DNA of 36,316 bases from Comamonadaceae bacterium (lineage in GTDB: Bacteria; Pseudomonadota; Gammaproteobacteria; Burkholderiales; Burkholderiaceae_C): the NCBI GenBank assembly GCA_947443645.1, contig CANEXF010000023.1:1-36316 (forward strand), written 5' to 3'. Positions 7,722-16,547 of this stretch are shown here, one piece after another. Below the pieces are notes generated by a model. That model was not told where the DNA came from and ran no database searches. It worked only from the letters and a program-made list of their open reading frames with translations. A program made the translations under genes and the position numbers. Each line of letters starts with the position of its first letter. The first letter of the stretch is position 1.

Positions 7722-9353
7722 ATGATCAAAAAATTTATCGACAAGCTGTTTGGCAAAACAGACCCATCTGACACTGGCGCCAAGCGGCTCAAAAAGTCTC
7801 CTTTCGGCACCCGCCACGACATCAGCGCCAAGGAACACGGCATCAACCCCAAACTGGTTGACGAGCGCGCCATGGACGTGGTGCTGACCCTGAAGGACGC
7901 CGGGTTCGAGGCCTTCATCGTGGGTGGTGCGGTGCGCGACCTGCTGGTCGGTCTGCGGCCCAAAGACTTTGACGTGGCCACCAATGCCACGCCCGAGCAG
8001 GTCAAATCGCTGTTTCGCCGCGCCTTCATCATAGGCCGGCGTTTTCGCATCGTGCATGTGATCTACGGCCGCGGCCGTGAGCACGAAGTGATTGAAGTCT
8101 CGACCTTCCGTGCACACCTGGACAGCAGCTTGGCCGAGCAGGTCGGCGGCAACGAGCGCACCAGCAAGAGCGAGCTGGCCGGCATGAAGCACGCCGTTGA
8201 TGCGTCCGGCCGCGTGCTGCGCGACAACGTCTGGGGCCCGATGGAAGAAGACGCGGCACGGCGCGACTTCACCATCAACGCGATGTACTACGATCCCGAA
8301 ACCCAGGTGGTGGTCGACTACCACCACGGCATTCGGGACGCGAAGAAAAAAATCATACGAATGATCGGCAGCCCGGCCGTGCGCTACCGCGAAGACCCGG
8401 TGCGCATCATCCGCGCCGTGCGCTTTGCGGCCAAGCTCAATGCCCTGGGCTTCACGTTTGAGGACAAGACCGCAGCACCGCTGCGTGAAATGCGCGGCCT
8501 GCTGGCCGACGTGCCGCAGTCCAGGCTGTTCGATGAAATGCTCAAGCTGCTGCAGACCGGGCATTCGCTGGCCAGCATTGAGCAGCTCAAAACGCTTGGC
8601 ATGGGCACCGGCATCTATCCGCTGCTCGATGTCGTGGTCGAAGCTGCCGATGAGCCTTTCCTGAACCTGGCCTTGATGGACACCGACCGCCGCGTTGGCG
8701 AAGGCAAGCCCGTCGCCCCCAGCTTCTTGCTGTCCTGCGTGCTCTGGTCGGATGTGCGTGAAGGCTGGCAGCGCCGGATCAAGCGCGGTGAGCACACCAT
8801 GCCGGCCCTGCAAGACGCGATTGATGATTCGTTCAACGCCAAGATCGGCGACGTGTCCGGGCGCGGCAAGCTCGGCACCGACATGCGCGAGATCTGGACC
8901 ATGCAGCCGCGTTTTGAAAAGCGCACTGGCAGCTCGCCTTATTCGATGCTGGAGCAACCACGCTTTCGCGCCGGCTTTGACTTTTTGCGCCTGCGCGCGC
9001 AGACCGGTGAAATCGACATCGAACTGGCCGAGTGGTGGGAGAAATTCAGCACCGCCTATGACGACGAGCGCCACGCCATGATTGAAGCGATGCGTCTGTC
9101 GCAGCTGCAAAAGCCGCAGCAGGCACGCGTGCGCGTCAAGCGCCAGGACACCGATGGCGCCAGCGCTGCACTGGTGCCAGCGCCTGGTCGCGCCGACGGC
9201 GATCAGCCTGAGCAGACCCTGGAGCAGGGTGAGTTCGCGCCGGCCAAGAAGCGTCGGCGTCGCCGCAAGCCGGGCGGCAAGTCCGAGCATGGCGATGCGT
9301 CTTCCGACGGCGCGCCAGGCGAGCGCCCCTCAGGCGCCGCAGCATCCGACTGA
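7722..9353 (+). CDS. pcnB: Poly(A) polymerase I
   Basis: PcnB adds 3' poly(A) tails to RNA and so promotes its decay. It belongs to the class II nucleotidyltransferases together with CCA-adding enzymes. The 543-residue product has the GGAVRD loop (68-73), the catalytic DxD in KDFDVAT (D82 and D84), the RRDFTINAM motif near 183-191, and the EDPVRIIRAVRFAAKL stretch near 224-239. These favour a PAP I assignment over tRNA CCA-adding enzyme. The last about 80 residues are a basic, low-complexity tail (KKRRRRRKPGG), typical of beta/gammaproteobacterial PcnB and probably RNA-binding. It begins 62 bases after the HAD gene and ends 10 bases before folK. Confidence 0.94.
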   Translation: MIKKFIDKLFGKTDPSDTGAKRLKKSPFGTRHDISAKEHGINPKLVDERAMDVVLTLKDAGFEAFIVGGAVRDLLVGLRPKDFDVATNATPEQVKSLFRRAFIIGRRFRIVHVIYGRGREHEVIEVSTFRAHLDSSLAEQVGGNERTSKSELAGMKHAVDASGRVLRDNVWGPMEEDAARRDFTINAMYYDPETQVVVDYHHGIRDAKKKIIRMIGSPAVRYREDPVRIIRAVRFAAKLNALGFTFEDKTAAPLREMRGLLADVPQSRLFDEMLKLLQTGHSLASIEQLKTLGMGTGIYPLLDVVVEAADEPFLNLALMDTDRRVGEGKPVAPSFLLSCVLWSDVREGWQRRIKRGEHTMPALQDAIDDSFNAKIGDVSGRGKLGTDMREIWTMQPRFEKRTGSSPYSMLEQPRFRAGFDFLRLRAQTGEIDIELAEWWEKFSTAYDDERHAMIEAMRLSQLQKPQQARVRVKRQDTDGASAALVPAPGRADGDQPEQTLEQGEFAPAKKRRRRRKPGGKSEHGDASSDGAPGERPSGAAASD

Positions 9354-9363
9354 GCCCCGGCTC

Positions 9364-9846
9364 ATGGTGACCGCCTACGTCGCCCTGGGTGCCAACCTTG
9401 GCGACGCCGCAGCAGCCCTGCGGCAGGCGATCGAGTCGCTGCAGGGTTTGCCCTCCACGGTGCTTGGACGGCGCTCAGCGCTTTATAAAACCGCGCCGCT
9501 CGACAGTGATTGCGCAGATAAGCCGCGAGCGCCTGGCGACGATTACATCAACGCCGTGGTGCAGCTCGAAACGGCACTCAGCGCGCCTGCTCTCCTGGTG
9601 CAACTCCAGCAGATCGAGCAGCAAGCGGGTCGCCAAAGGCCGTACCGCAACGCGCCGCGCACACTGGATCTGGATTTGCTGCTTTACGGCAGCGCAAGCA
9701 TCGCCTCCGAGCAGCTGAGCGTGCCGCATCCGCGCATGTGGCAGCGCGCTTTTGTGCTGGTGCCATTGGCCGAAATCGCCCCCGATCTGGTCAGTCCGGC
9801 GCAGCTGCAAGCGGTTGCCGACCAGGCGATTGAGCGGCTAGCCTAA
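9364..9846 (+). CDS. folK: 2-amino-4-hydroxy-6-hydroxymethyldihydropteridine pyrophosphokinase
   Basis: HPPK transfers pyrophosphate from ATP to the pterin in folate synthesis. The 160-residue protein has all family landmarks: ALGANLGD (7-14), the YKTAPL segment (41-46), DDYINAVVQLET (59-70), the catalytic RTLDLDLLLYG (99-109) and VPHPRMWQRAFVL (120-132). The frame is open far upstream within pcnB, but ATG at 9364 gives the correct N-terminus and leaves a 10-base gap after the pcnB stop. The pcnB-folK pair is a common proteobacterial arrangement. Fourteen bases separate it from the convergent pdxH end, and no terminator hairpin fits in that gap. Confidence 0.95.
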   Translation: MVTAYVALGANLGDAAAALRQAIESLQGLPSTVLGRRSALYKTAPLDSDCADKPRAPGDDYINAVVQLETALSAPALLVQLQQIEQQAGRQRPYRNAPRTLDLDLLLYGSASIASEQLSVPHPRMWQRAFVLVPLAEIAPDLVSPAQLQAVADQAIERLA

Positions 9847-9860
9847 CTGGCAGTGCGTGT

Positions 9861-10511
9861 TCAGGGCGCCAGGCGCTCGCGCAGCCAGCTCGAATCGTCT
9901 TGCAGCGTGTAGCGCAGCCTGTCATGCAGCCGGCTTTTACGACCTTGCCAGAACTGCCAGTTGTCGGGCTTGAGCCGGTAGCCGCCCCAGTGCGGTGGGC
10001 GCGGCGGCTGCAGCAAAAACTTGGCACCATACAGCGCCGCATTGCCTACGAGCACGCTGCGGCCGCTGATGACCTCGCTTTGCGGACTGGCCCAGGCGCC
10101 TATGCGTGAATCGAGCGGCCGGCTGTTGAAGTAAGCATCGCTTTCTTCTTCAGATATTTTTTCCACCACGCCCTCTATGCGCACCACGCGTTCGAGCTCG
10201 ACCCAGTGAAACTGCAGCGCTGCGTAAGGATTGCCGGCCAGCTCGTGCCCCTTGCGGCTGTTGTAGTTGGTGTACCAGACGATGCCGCGTGCGTCCAAGC
10301 CCTTGATCAGCACCACACGTGTGGAGGGGCGCAAGTCGCTGCCCACGGTGGCCAGTGTCATGGCGTTGGGCTCGGGCACCTGCGCTGAAATGGCTTCATT
10401 GAGCCAGCGCTCAAACTGCACAAGGGGGTCCGCCTGCGAGGCTTTTTCGTCAAGCTCGGCGCGCTCATAGCTTTTGCGCAGGTCGGCGATGGAGGAGGTG
10501 GGTTCAGACAT
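9861..10511 (-). CDS. pdxH: Pyridoxamine/pyridoxine 5'-phosphate oxidase
   Basis: PdxH is the FMN-dependent enzyme that makes pyridoxal 5'-phosphate from PNP or PMP in the cytosol. The 216-residue product is of normal length. It contains the substrate/FMN-binding stretches [20 protein letters not shown] (62-81), NSRKGHEL (84-91), [15 protein letters not shown] (99-113), the [16 protein letters not shown] region (about 129-144) and the C-terminal [17 protein letters not shown] signature, followed by RLHDR. The gene is convergent with folK and divergent from the MobA-like gene (72 bases between starts). Confidence 0.96.
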   Translation of the reverse strand: MSEPTSSIADLRKSYERAELDEKASQADPLVQFERWLNEAISAQVPEPNAMTLATVGSDLRPSTRVVLIKGLDARGIVWYTNYNSRKGHELAGNPYAALQFHWVELERVVRIEGVVEKISEEESDAYFNSRPLDSRIGAWASPQSEVISGRSVLVGNAALYGAKFLLQPPRPPHWGGYRLKPDNWQFWQGRKSRLHDRLRYTLQDDSSWLRERLAP

Positions 10512-10583
10512 TAGCCAAGTATAGAGAAAGGGCAGAAGAAACTGGGTTAGGCTTGCGCTTTAACCTTCTCGTCTGTCCCGTCC

Positions 10584-11162
10584 ATGCAGCGCCTTCCTGT
10601 CCTTGTTGTTCTGGCCGCCGGCCGCGGTGAGCGATTTGCCGCATCGGGTGGCCGCGTGCACAAATTGCAGGCCTTGCTGGCCGGCAAGCCGGTCATGGAC
10701 CATGTGCTTGACGCGGTGCGCGCCAGCGGCCTGCCTTTTCATGTGGTCGAGGCCGACGCCAGCCGACCCGGCATGGGGGACTCGATTGCTGCGGGCGTCC
10801 GGGCCACGCGCGATGCACCTGGCTGGATGATTTTGCCGGCCGACCTGCCGCTGATTCGCAGCCAGACCCTGCGCACCATTGCCGCCGGCTTGGCTTGCAG
10901 TCCGACTTGCTCGGTGACCGTGCCGATCTACCAGGGCCAGCGTGGTCACCCGGTGATGTTTTCTGCCGCATGCCGTGACCAACTTCTGAATTTAAAGGGA
11001 AATCAAGGTGCAGCGCCCGTCGTTAGTGCGCAAGCAGCTATTGATTCTGTAGCGTTTATCGAGCTCGATGACCCCGGCGTAATGACCGATATCGACACCC
11101 TGGACGATCTGCGGCGCGCCGAGCAGCTGGCGCAGGCGCTGTCAGCGCGCGGATCGGCTTGA
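10584..11162 (+). CDS. MobA-like NTP transferase (MocA/molybdopterin cytidylyltransferase type)
   Basis: This 192-residue nucleotidyltransferase has the glycine-rich NTP-binding loop LAAGRGERF (10-18), a lysine in the usual position (K27), the PADLPLI metal-binding segment near 92-98 and a C-terminal TDIDTLDDL motif. These match the MobA-like family that attaches CMP or GMP to molybdopterin, as in MocA. No molybdoenzyme gene is adjacent, so the exact substrate is an inference. A copy of the short AT-rich repeat at 11028-11053 is read in frame as SAQAAIDSVAF (about 147-157). Its stop overlaps the nominal frame of the next gene, but the likely start of that gene is 60 bases further on. Confidence 0.82.
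   Translation: MQRLPVLVVLAAGRGERFAASGGRVHKLQALLAGKPVMDHVLDAVRASGLPFHVVEADASRPGMGDSIAAGVRATRDAPGWMILPADLPLIRSQTLRTIAAGLACSPTCSVTVPIYQGQRGHPVMFSAACRDQLLNLKGNQGAAPVVSAQAAIDSVAFIELDDPGVMTDIDTLDDLRRAEQLAQALSARGSA
11028..11053 (+). repeat. Short AT-rich repeat inside the MobA-like gene
   Basis: GCGCAAGCAGCTATTGATTC followed by TGTAGC. It is one of the best-conserved copies of the short repeat and is read in frame in the C-terminal part of the nucleotidyltransferase. Confidence 0.72.
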
Positions 11163-11221
11163 GCGCTGCCCCGGTGGCCCTGCAATCTACAATTCGACGA
11201 GTTTTTCAAGGGACCCAAGCG

Positions 11222-11773
11222 ATGTTTTCTCAAGATGATGATGGCCAGCAGGGCTTGGTGCTGGCGCTGGTCTTTGGCCTGATCGCCGGAGTGCTCGCTC
11301 TGGTGATTGGCCTGGGCATTTATCAAAGCCAGGTCAGCGTCGCTCCAGGCGCTGCACCAAACATGGCAGCGACTGCTGCCGTGCCGGCACTCAGCCCTGC
11401 AAGCAAACGTGCCGACGCGGCTGATGCTGCGCAGGCCGCCCTGGACGCGGCCAGCATCAAGATTGAAGTCGGCGTCGTCAAGTTTTACTTTGCCTCCGGT
11501 CAATCCGAGCTCGCCGTGGGCGCCAGCGACGCGCTGCTTGATCTGATCAAGGGCGCCCGGCATGGTCGCAAGCTGGTGATTGCCGGCTTTCATGATGCCA
11601 TTGGTGATGCTGCGAAGAACGCCGAGCTGGCCAGGCAGCGTGCCTTGGCGGTGCGCGATGCGCTGACCAGCGCGGGCGTGCCAGTGCAGCAGATTGAAAT
11701 CAAAAAGCCAGAGGCAATGGCTGGCAGCGGCAGCAGCGCCGAAGCCAGGCGGGTTGAGGTCAGCCTGCAATAA
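11222..11773 (+). CDS. OmpA-like peptidoglycan-binding protein, N-terminally anchored
   Basis: This 183-residue protein has a short polar N-terminus, one hydrophobic membrane segment (about 11-34), an Ala-rich linker and a C-terminal OmpA-like domain (about 80-183). The core of that domain is recognisable from VKFYFASGQSEL, the RKLVIAGFHDAIGD strand-helix and the ARQRALAVRDALTSAGV helix. Such proteins are held in the inner membrane and touch peptidoglycan. ATG at 11222 follows AAGGGA at a suitable distance and is preferred to a TTG at 11159 that would add 21 residues overlapping the previous gene. The usual NELLSxxRA-type Asp/Arg peptidoglycan contacts are only partly visible, so binding is inferred. 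Confidence 0.8.
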   Translation: MFSQDDDGQQGLVLALVFGLIAGVLALVIGLGIYQSQVSVAPGAAPNMAATAAVPALSPASKRADAADAAQAALDAASIKIEVGVVKFYFASGQSELAVGASDALLDLIKGARHGRKLVIAGFHDAIGDAAKNAELARQRALAVRDALTSAGVPVQQIEIKKPEAMAGSGSSAEARRVEVSLQ

Positions 11774-11881
11774 GGCAGCTTGTTGTCTGACCGCAAAGCC
11801 GGGCATGGGCGCTCGGCTTGCGCGCTTCCAGGGGTTACCATGGCCAGATTGGTCAAGTCACATCACCTCAGGTTGCACAGC

Positions 11882-13804
11882 ATGAACACTCATCAAGCCA
11901 AACCCGCAGTTGTTCATCCCAGGGTTTTACAGATCACGGCACGTATTGTTGAACGCAGCCAGGCCACGCGCAGCGCCTATTTGCAGCAACTGCACGCGGC
12001 TTCGACCCGGGCCAGAAGCGCGGACCGCATGGGTTGCGCCAACCTGGCCCACGCGGTAGCCGGCATGCCACGCGATGATCGCTTCAAGGTGGTCACAGAG
12101 CATGCGCCCAACATCGGCATCGTCACCGCCTACAACGACATGCTGTCGGCGCATACACCGCTGCAGAGTTATCCAGCGCTGGTCAAGGACGAGGCGCGCA
12201 AGCTGGGCGCCACGGCCCAGGTGGCCGGTGGCGTGCCGGCGATGTGCGACGGCGTGACGCAAGGCACGGCCGGCATGGAGCTGAGTTTGTTCAGCCGCGA
12301 CGTGATCGCGATGGCCACCGCTGTGGCGCTGTCGCATGACATGTTTGACGCCGCCCTCATGCTCGGCGTGTGCGACAAGATCGTACCCGGCCTGCTCATA
12401 GGCGCGCTGCATTTCGGGCATTTGCCCACAGTGTTTGTGCCGGCCGGTCCCATGCCGTCGGGCCTGCCAAACAAGGAAAAAGCCCATGTGCGCGAACTCG
12501 CGGCGCAAGGCCTGGTGGGCCGCGATACCTTGCTCGATGCCGAACTCAAGAGTTACCACAGCCCAGGCACCTGCACTTTTTACGGCACGGCCAACAGCAA
12601 CCAGATGCTGCTCGAAGCCATGGGACTGCATGTGCCCGGCACGGCGTTTGTCGCACCCGGCGGTGCGCTGCGCGATGAGCTCACGCGTGAGGCCGCGCGC
12701 ACGGTGCTGGGTAGACAAACTGAAACTGAATTTTCCGCCGGGCCGCCCCAAGGAGAATTAGCCCCCTCGGGGGGCAACGCATTAAGCGAAGCGAAAAGCG
12801 TGGCGGCAAAGTGCCCGCCTATCGGCCTTATCGTCGATGAAAAAGCCATCGTCAATGCCATGGTCGCCTTGCTCGCGACCGGCGGCTCGACCAACCATTT
12901 GATCCACTGGGTCGCGGTGGCGCATTCGGCTGGCATCTTGATTGACTGGAATGATTTTTCCGACCTGTCCGATGTCGTGCCCACGCTGACGCATGTCTAC
13001 CCCAATGGCAGCGCCGACGTGAACCAATTTCAGGCCGCCGGCGGCACCGGCCTGGTCATTCGCGAGTTGCTGGATGCCGGCTTCATGCACGCAGACGTGC
13101 TGACCGTGCGCAAAGGTGGCTTGCGCGAATACACCCGCGAGCCTGCGCTATCGGGCGCCTCACTGTGCTGGTCAGACGCAGGGGATTCCCGCGACGAGCA
13201 GATTGTTCGGCCGGTGGCCAGGCCGTTCAGCCCCACCGGCGGGCTCAAGCTGCTGCAGGGCAACCTGGGCCGCAGCGTGATCAAGGTATCGGCCGTGCCC
13301 GACGACAGGCATGTGATCGAAGCGCCGGCGCGGGTGTTTGACTCCCAGCAGGCTTTGCTTGACGCCTTCAATGCCGGCGAGCTTGAGCGCGATGTGATTT
13401 GCGTGGTGCGCTGGCAAGGCCCGCAAGCCAATGGCATGCCCGAGCTGCACAAGCTCACGCCGCCGCTGGCCGTCTTGCAGGGCAAAGGCTTTCGCGTGGC
13501 CTTGGTCACTGATGGCCGCATGAGTGGCGCATCGGGCAAAGTGCCCGCCGCCATTCACGTGTCGCCTGAAGCGGCAGCTGGCGGGCCATTGGCCAAGGTG
13601 CGCGATGGCGATCTGATCCGGCTCGATGCCCTGGCTGGCGAGTTGAAGGTGGTTGTCGCAGACGCCGAATGGGCCGCGCGGATTGCGGACAGCCTGCCGC
13701 AAGCTCTGCGTCATGCCAATGGCATAGGCATGGGCCGCGAACTGTTCAGTGGCATGCGTCGCCACGCTGTCACAGCCGAGGAAGGCGCTTTGTCATGGAT
13801 ATGA
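11882..13804 (+). CDS. edd: 6-phosphogluconate dehydratase with repeat-derived insertion
   Basis: Edd dehydrates 6-phosphogluconate to KDPG, the first committed step of the Entner-Doudoroff route, and is a [4Fe-4S] IlvD/Edd family enzyme. The 640-residue product contains [11 protein letters not shown] (81-91), [13 protein letters not shown] (116-128, C122), [10 protein letters not shown] (161-170, C164), [22 protein letters not shown] and the [20 protein letters not shown] signature near the C-terminus. Residues about 284-309, between EAARTVLG and [11 protein letters not shown], are encoded by a copy of the long dispersed repeat; relatives go almost directly from one segment to the other. ATG at 11882 was chosen over an in-frame start at 11780 because [16 protein letters not shown] matches the family. 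It overlaps eda by 10 bases. Confidence 0.94.
   Translation: MNTHQAKPAVVHPRVLQITARIVERSQATRSAYLQQLHAASTRARSADRMGCANLAHAVAGMPRDDRFKVVTEHAPNIGIVTAYNDMLSAHTPLQSYPALVKDEARKLGATAQVAGGVPAMCDGVTQGTAGMELSLFSRDVIAMATAVALSHDMFDAALMLGVCDKIVPGLLIGALHFGHLPTVFVPAGPMPSGLPNKEKAHVRELAAQGLVGRDTLLDAELKSYHSPGTCTFYGTANSNQMLLEAMGLHVPGTAFVAPGGALRDELTREAARTVLGRQTETEFSAGPPQGELAPSGGNALSEAKSVAAKCPPIGLIVDEKAIVNAMVALLATGGSTNHLIHWVAVAHSAGILIDWNDFSDLSDVVPTLTHVYPNGSADVNQFQAAGGTGLVIRELLDAGFMHADVLTVRKGGLREYTREPALSGASLCWSDAGDSRDEQIVRPVARPFSPTGGLKLLQGNLGRSVIKVSAVPDDRHVIEAPARVFDSQQALLDAFNAGELERDVICVVRWQGPQANGMPELHKLTPPLAVLQGKGFRVALVTDGRMSGASGKVPAAIHVSPEAAAGGPLAKVRDGDLIRLDALAGELKVVVADAEWAARIADSLPQALRHANGIGMGRELFSGMRRHAVTAEEGALSWI
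12731..12807 (+). repeat. Long hairpin repeat inserted in frame in edd
   Basis: It begins TTTTCCGCCGGGCCGCCCCA, contains the perfect hairpin GCCCCCTCGGGGGGC at 12761-12775 and ends GCGAAGCGAAAAGCGTGG plus CGGC. It is translated as [20 protein letters not shown] followed by AKSVAA, the same reading frame as copy A in the HAD gene and the first half of the ligase copy. Confidence 0.85.
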
Positions 13805-14454
13805 ATCTTGATGTGAACGGCAAACTCACGGCCTTGCAGGTCATGCAGGACGCGCCAGTGATTCCGGTGATTGTGCTGAGCGATGTTGGGCAGGCGGTGT
13901 TGCTCGCGCGTGCGCTGGTCGCGGGCGGTATTCGCATGCTGGAAGTGACACTGCGCACGCCGCAGGCGCTCAGTTGCATTGAGGCCATTGCCCGCGATGT
14001 GCCTGAAGCCGTGGTTGGTGCAGGGACTGTGCGCAGCGCGGCTGACGCGCAGGCCTGTGCCATGGCCGGCGCGCGTTTTGTCGTCAGCCCGGGCTACACC
14101 CATGCGCTGGGTCAGGCTTGCCGTGACGCAGGGTTGCCGCTGTTGCCGGGGGTGGCGACCGGCAGCGAGATCATGGCCGCGCAGGAAGACGGCCTGAGCG
14201 AGCTCAAGTTTTTCCCCGCCATGCAGGCGGGCGGCCAGGCCATGCTCAAGGCCTGGGGCGGGCCGTTTGGCGACGTGCGGTTTTGCCCGACCGGCGGCAT
14301 CAATGCCGCCAATGCACCAGAGTTTCTGGCGCTGCCCAATGTCGTTTGTGTGGGCGGTTCCTGGCTCACACCCGCCGACGTCATGGCACGCGGCAACTGG
14401 TCGCAGGTGACGGCCCTTGCGCATCAGGCTTGCCGGCTGGCTCGACCATCCTAG
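13795..14454 (+). CDS. eda: 2-keto-3-deoxy-6-phosphogluconate aldolase
   Basis: Eda cleaves KDPG to pyruvate and glyceraldehyde 3-phosphate, completing the Entner-Doudoroff pathway begun by Edd. It is a class I aldolase of 219 residues. The Schiff-base lysine is K138 in LSELKFFPA, and the general base corresponds to E50 in RMLEVTLRT, with R54 nearby. VVGAGTV (73-79) and the phosphate-binding GGIN / VGGSWL segments near the C-terminus are present. ATG at 13795 lies within the edd tail (10-base overlap), so the two are translationally coupled. The frame is open further upstream, but that part is a shadow of edd. Confidence 0.95.
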   Translation: MDMNLDVNGKLTALQVMQDAPVIPVIVLSDVGQAVLLARALVAGGIRMLEVTLRTPQALSCIEAIARDVPEAVVGAGTVRSAADAQACAMAGARFVVSPGYTHALGQACRDAGLPLLPGVATGSEIMAAQEDGLSELKFFPAMQAGGQAMLKAWGGPFGDVRFCPTGGINAANAPEFLALPNVVCVGGSWLTPADVMARGNWSQVTALAHQACRLARPS

Positions 14455-14632
14455 CCTCCGCCTGCCCACGAACAAACAAAAAATAGAGCGTCCTGGCGCC
14501 GGCCTTTCCCAACTCCTCACGCCCTTCACAGACTTCAAGCAAGTCATGGGTTTTGAGGAAGTTCGGGAATTTGAGACGCGCTGCACAGACGCCAGTTAAG
14601 CTATTCCCACCACCTTGACTCAGGAGACACTG

Positions 14633-15646
14633 ATGCATCAAAAAAACCGCTTTACGGACAGCGCACGCAGGAACTTGCTTGGCCTGGCCGCCCAGGGACT
14701 GGTCGCGGCGCTGGTCTGCCTTCAGCCTTCGGTGCAGGCGCAGGACGTCTGGCCGAACAAGCCGATTCGGCTGGTCGTGCCTTTCACGCCAGGCGGTGTC
14801 ACCGACACCAGTGGCCGACTGATTGCCGAGTACCTTGGCAAAAGGCTGGGCCAGCCGATCATTGTGGACAACCGACCGGGTGCATCCGGCAACATCGGGA
14901 CCAGCCAAGTGAAGGGGGCCGCTCCTGATGGCTGCACCCTGCTATTGGGTTTTGATGGGACCCTGGTGATCAACCCGCATGTGTTCGCCAAGGTGCCGTT
15001 TGACCCTGTCGCGGACTTTGTGCCGATTGGCAAGTTGGGTGACGCCGTGCTGATCCTGGTGGCCTACCCTGAGGTTCCGGTCAAAAGCCTGTCGGACGTG
15101 ATTGCACTTTCCAAAACCCAGCCGGGCGGGCTGTCTTTTGGTACCTCGGGCACTGGCGGTACGCCGCATATTGCGGGGGAATTGCTCAAGGCCAGAACCC
15201 AGGCCAACCTGACACATGTGCCCTACAAAGGCGGCGGTCAGGCCATGACGGACGTGCTGGGCGGCACCATCCCTCTGGTCTATACGGCGGTGGCCGGAGC
15301 CTATGGCCATGTCAAATCGGGCAAGCTGCGTGCCATTGCGGTATCGAGTGCCCAGCGCAGCACGGCTTTGCCGGATGTTCCCACCTTCATCGAAAGCGGT
15401 GTGCCTGACTTTGTGGTGAACTCCTGGGTCGGTCTTTTGGCGCCCGCCAAAACGCCCGCTGCCATCGTGGCCCGCCTCAACTCAGAGCTCAACGCCGTGC
15501 TCAACGACGCCACTGTGCGCGAGAAACTGCGCCTGATGGGCATTGACGCGACGCCCGGTAGCGCCGAGCAGTTCGGCAATGAAATCAAACGCGACCTGGC
15601 CCGTTACGGTCAGGTCGTCAAGGCCGCCGGCATCCGGGTCGAATAA
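14633..15646 (+). CDS. Bug-family (TctC) periplasmic solute-binding protein
   Basis: This 337-residue exported binding protein is of the tripartite tricarboxylate transporter (TctC/Bug) family. A signal peptide with a hydrophobic run (LLGLAAQGLVAALVCL) ends at about VQAQD. Family motifs follow: WPNKPIRLVVPFTPGGVTD, GQPIIVDNRPGASGNIG, and the VPYKGGGQAMTDVLGG segment. ATG at 14633 is preceded by CAGGAG, with the next in-frame alternative a TTG at 14615. No TctA or TctB membrane subunits lie nearby, as is usual for the expanded orphan Bug proteins of Bordetella and Comamonadaceae. The ligand is unknown, probably a small carboxylate. An SDR gene follows after 25 bases. Confidence 0.92.
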   Translation: MHQKNRFTDSARRNLLGLAAQGLVAALVCLQPSVQAQDVWPNKPIRLVVPFTPGGVTDTSGRLIAEYLGKRLGQPIIVDNRPGASGNIGTSQVKGAAPDGCTLLLGFDGTLVINPHVFAKVPFDPVADFVPIGKLGDAVLILVAYPEVPVKSLSDVIALSKTQPGGLSFGTSGTGGTPHIAGELLKARTQANLTHVPYKGGGQAMTDVLGGTIPLVYTAVAGAYGHVKSGKLRAIAVSSAQRSTALPDVPTFIESGVPDFVVNSWVGLLAPAKTPAAIVARLNSELNAVLNDATVREKLRLMGIDATPGSAEQFGNEIKRDLARYGQVVKAAGIRVE

Positions 15647-15671
15647 GCTGAATTGAATCAAAAGGGTATCC

Positions 15672-16472
15672 ATGGACTTGCAACTGACACAGCAACACGT
15701 TTTGATCACCGGCGGCAGCAAGGGCATTGGCCTGGCCTGCGCGCTCGGTTTTTTGCGGGAGGGCGCCAGGGTCAGCCTGGTGTCGCGAAGCCATGCCAAT
15801 CTTGACATCGCCCGCCAGAATCTGCTGGCAGCGTTTCCGGACGCCGAGGGCCGCATCGGCGCCTTTGCGGCAGACCTCCAGCTGGCGGCGCAAGCTGCGC
15901 TGGCGCTGGAGCAGGCAGAGCGCCTGCACGGCGAGGTCGATGTGTTGGTCAACTGTGCCGGCGCTGCGCAGCGCACGCCGCCAGAAGAGCTTTGCGCGCA
16001 AGCCTGGCACGACGCGATGAACGCCAAGTTTTTTACCTACCTGAACATGATGGATCCGGTGGTCAAGAAAATGGGGCAGCGTGGTCGCGGCGCCATTGTG
16101 AACGTGGTTGGGGCGGGCGGCAAAGTCGCCAGTCCTATTCATTTGCCGGGGGGCGCGGCCAATGCGGCCTTGATGCTGGTCAGTGCCGGGCTGGCTGCAG
16201 CCTATGGCCCCCGCGGCGTACGCGTCAATGCCGTGAATCCGGGCGCCACCGTCACAGACCGTCTGCATTCGGGTCTTGAGGCGGCAGCAAGGCTGAACCA
16301 GATCAGCGTTGAGCAGGCCTTGAGCCGTGTAACCAAGAATATTCCCCTGGGGCGGCTGGCACAGCCCGAAGAGATTGCCAACGCGGTCCTGTTTCTTGCA
16401 TCCGGCTGCGCCAGTTATGTGACCGGTGCCATCCTCACCATGGATGGCGCGGCAACGCCTATGGTGGTCTGA
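15672..16472 (+). CDS. Short-chain dehydrogenase/reductase-like protein lacking the catalytic triad
   Basis: This 266-residue Rossmann-fold protein has the SDR cofactor loop ITGGSKGIG (12-20), the NCAG motif (94-97), a retained N117 and the typical C-terminal end (AQPEEIANAVLFLASGCASYVTGAILTMDG). The classical catalytic residues are absent. Where SDRs have Ser, this protein has G147 in VNVVGAGG; where they have YxxxK it reads GGAAN, with G160 and N164. It therefore probably binds NAD(P)(H) but cannot use the standard SDR mechanism. It follows the Bug binding-protein gene by 25 bases and likely shares its transcript. The function is unknown; the reading frame is intact and the fold conserved, so it is not a decaying gene. 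Confidence 0.85.
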   Translation: MDLQLTQQHVLITGGSKGIGLACALGFLREGARVSLVSRSHANLDIARQNLLAAFPDAEGRIGAFAADLQLAAQAALALEQAERLHGEVDVLVNCAGAAQRTPPEELCAQAWHDAMNAKFFTYLNMMDPVVKKMGQRGRGAIVNVVGAGGKVASPIHLPGGAANAALMLVSAGLAAAYGPRGVRVNAVNPGATVTDRLHSGLEAAARLNQISVEQALSRVTKNIPLGRLAQPEEIANAVLFLASGCASYVTGAILTMDGAATPMVV

Positions 16473-16500
16473 GTCTGGCCGCTCGCAAAAATCCAGCGCT

Positions 16501-16541
16501 GACAACAGACCGCTCGCGCGCGCCGGCTTGAGGCTGTTGTC
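16501..16541. terminator. Candidate hairpin between convergent SDR and gloA
   Basis: GACAACAG (16501-16508) pairs with CTGTTGTC (16534-16541) over a 25-base GC-rich loop, 7 bases beyond the gloA stop. On the minus strand a TTTTT run follows after about nine bases. The distance makes it a weak intrinsic terminator. Confidence 0.35.
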
Positions 16542-16547
16542 TGCGGT

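Noticed and set aside
7656..9290. Very long open frame antisense to pcnB
   Set aside because: It is a product of GC-rich third codon positions opposite a firmly identified gene; the translation is His/Gln/Ala-rich with no family resemblance.
10464..10485. Possible further copy of the short AT-rich repeat in pdxH
   Set aside because: CTCATAGCTTTTGCGCA is partly similar, but it encodes the conserved RKSYE segment of PdxH, so the match is probably chance.
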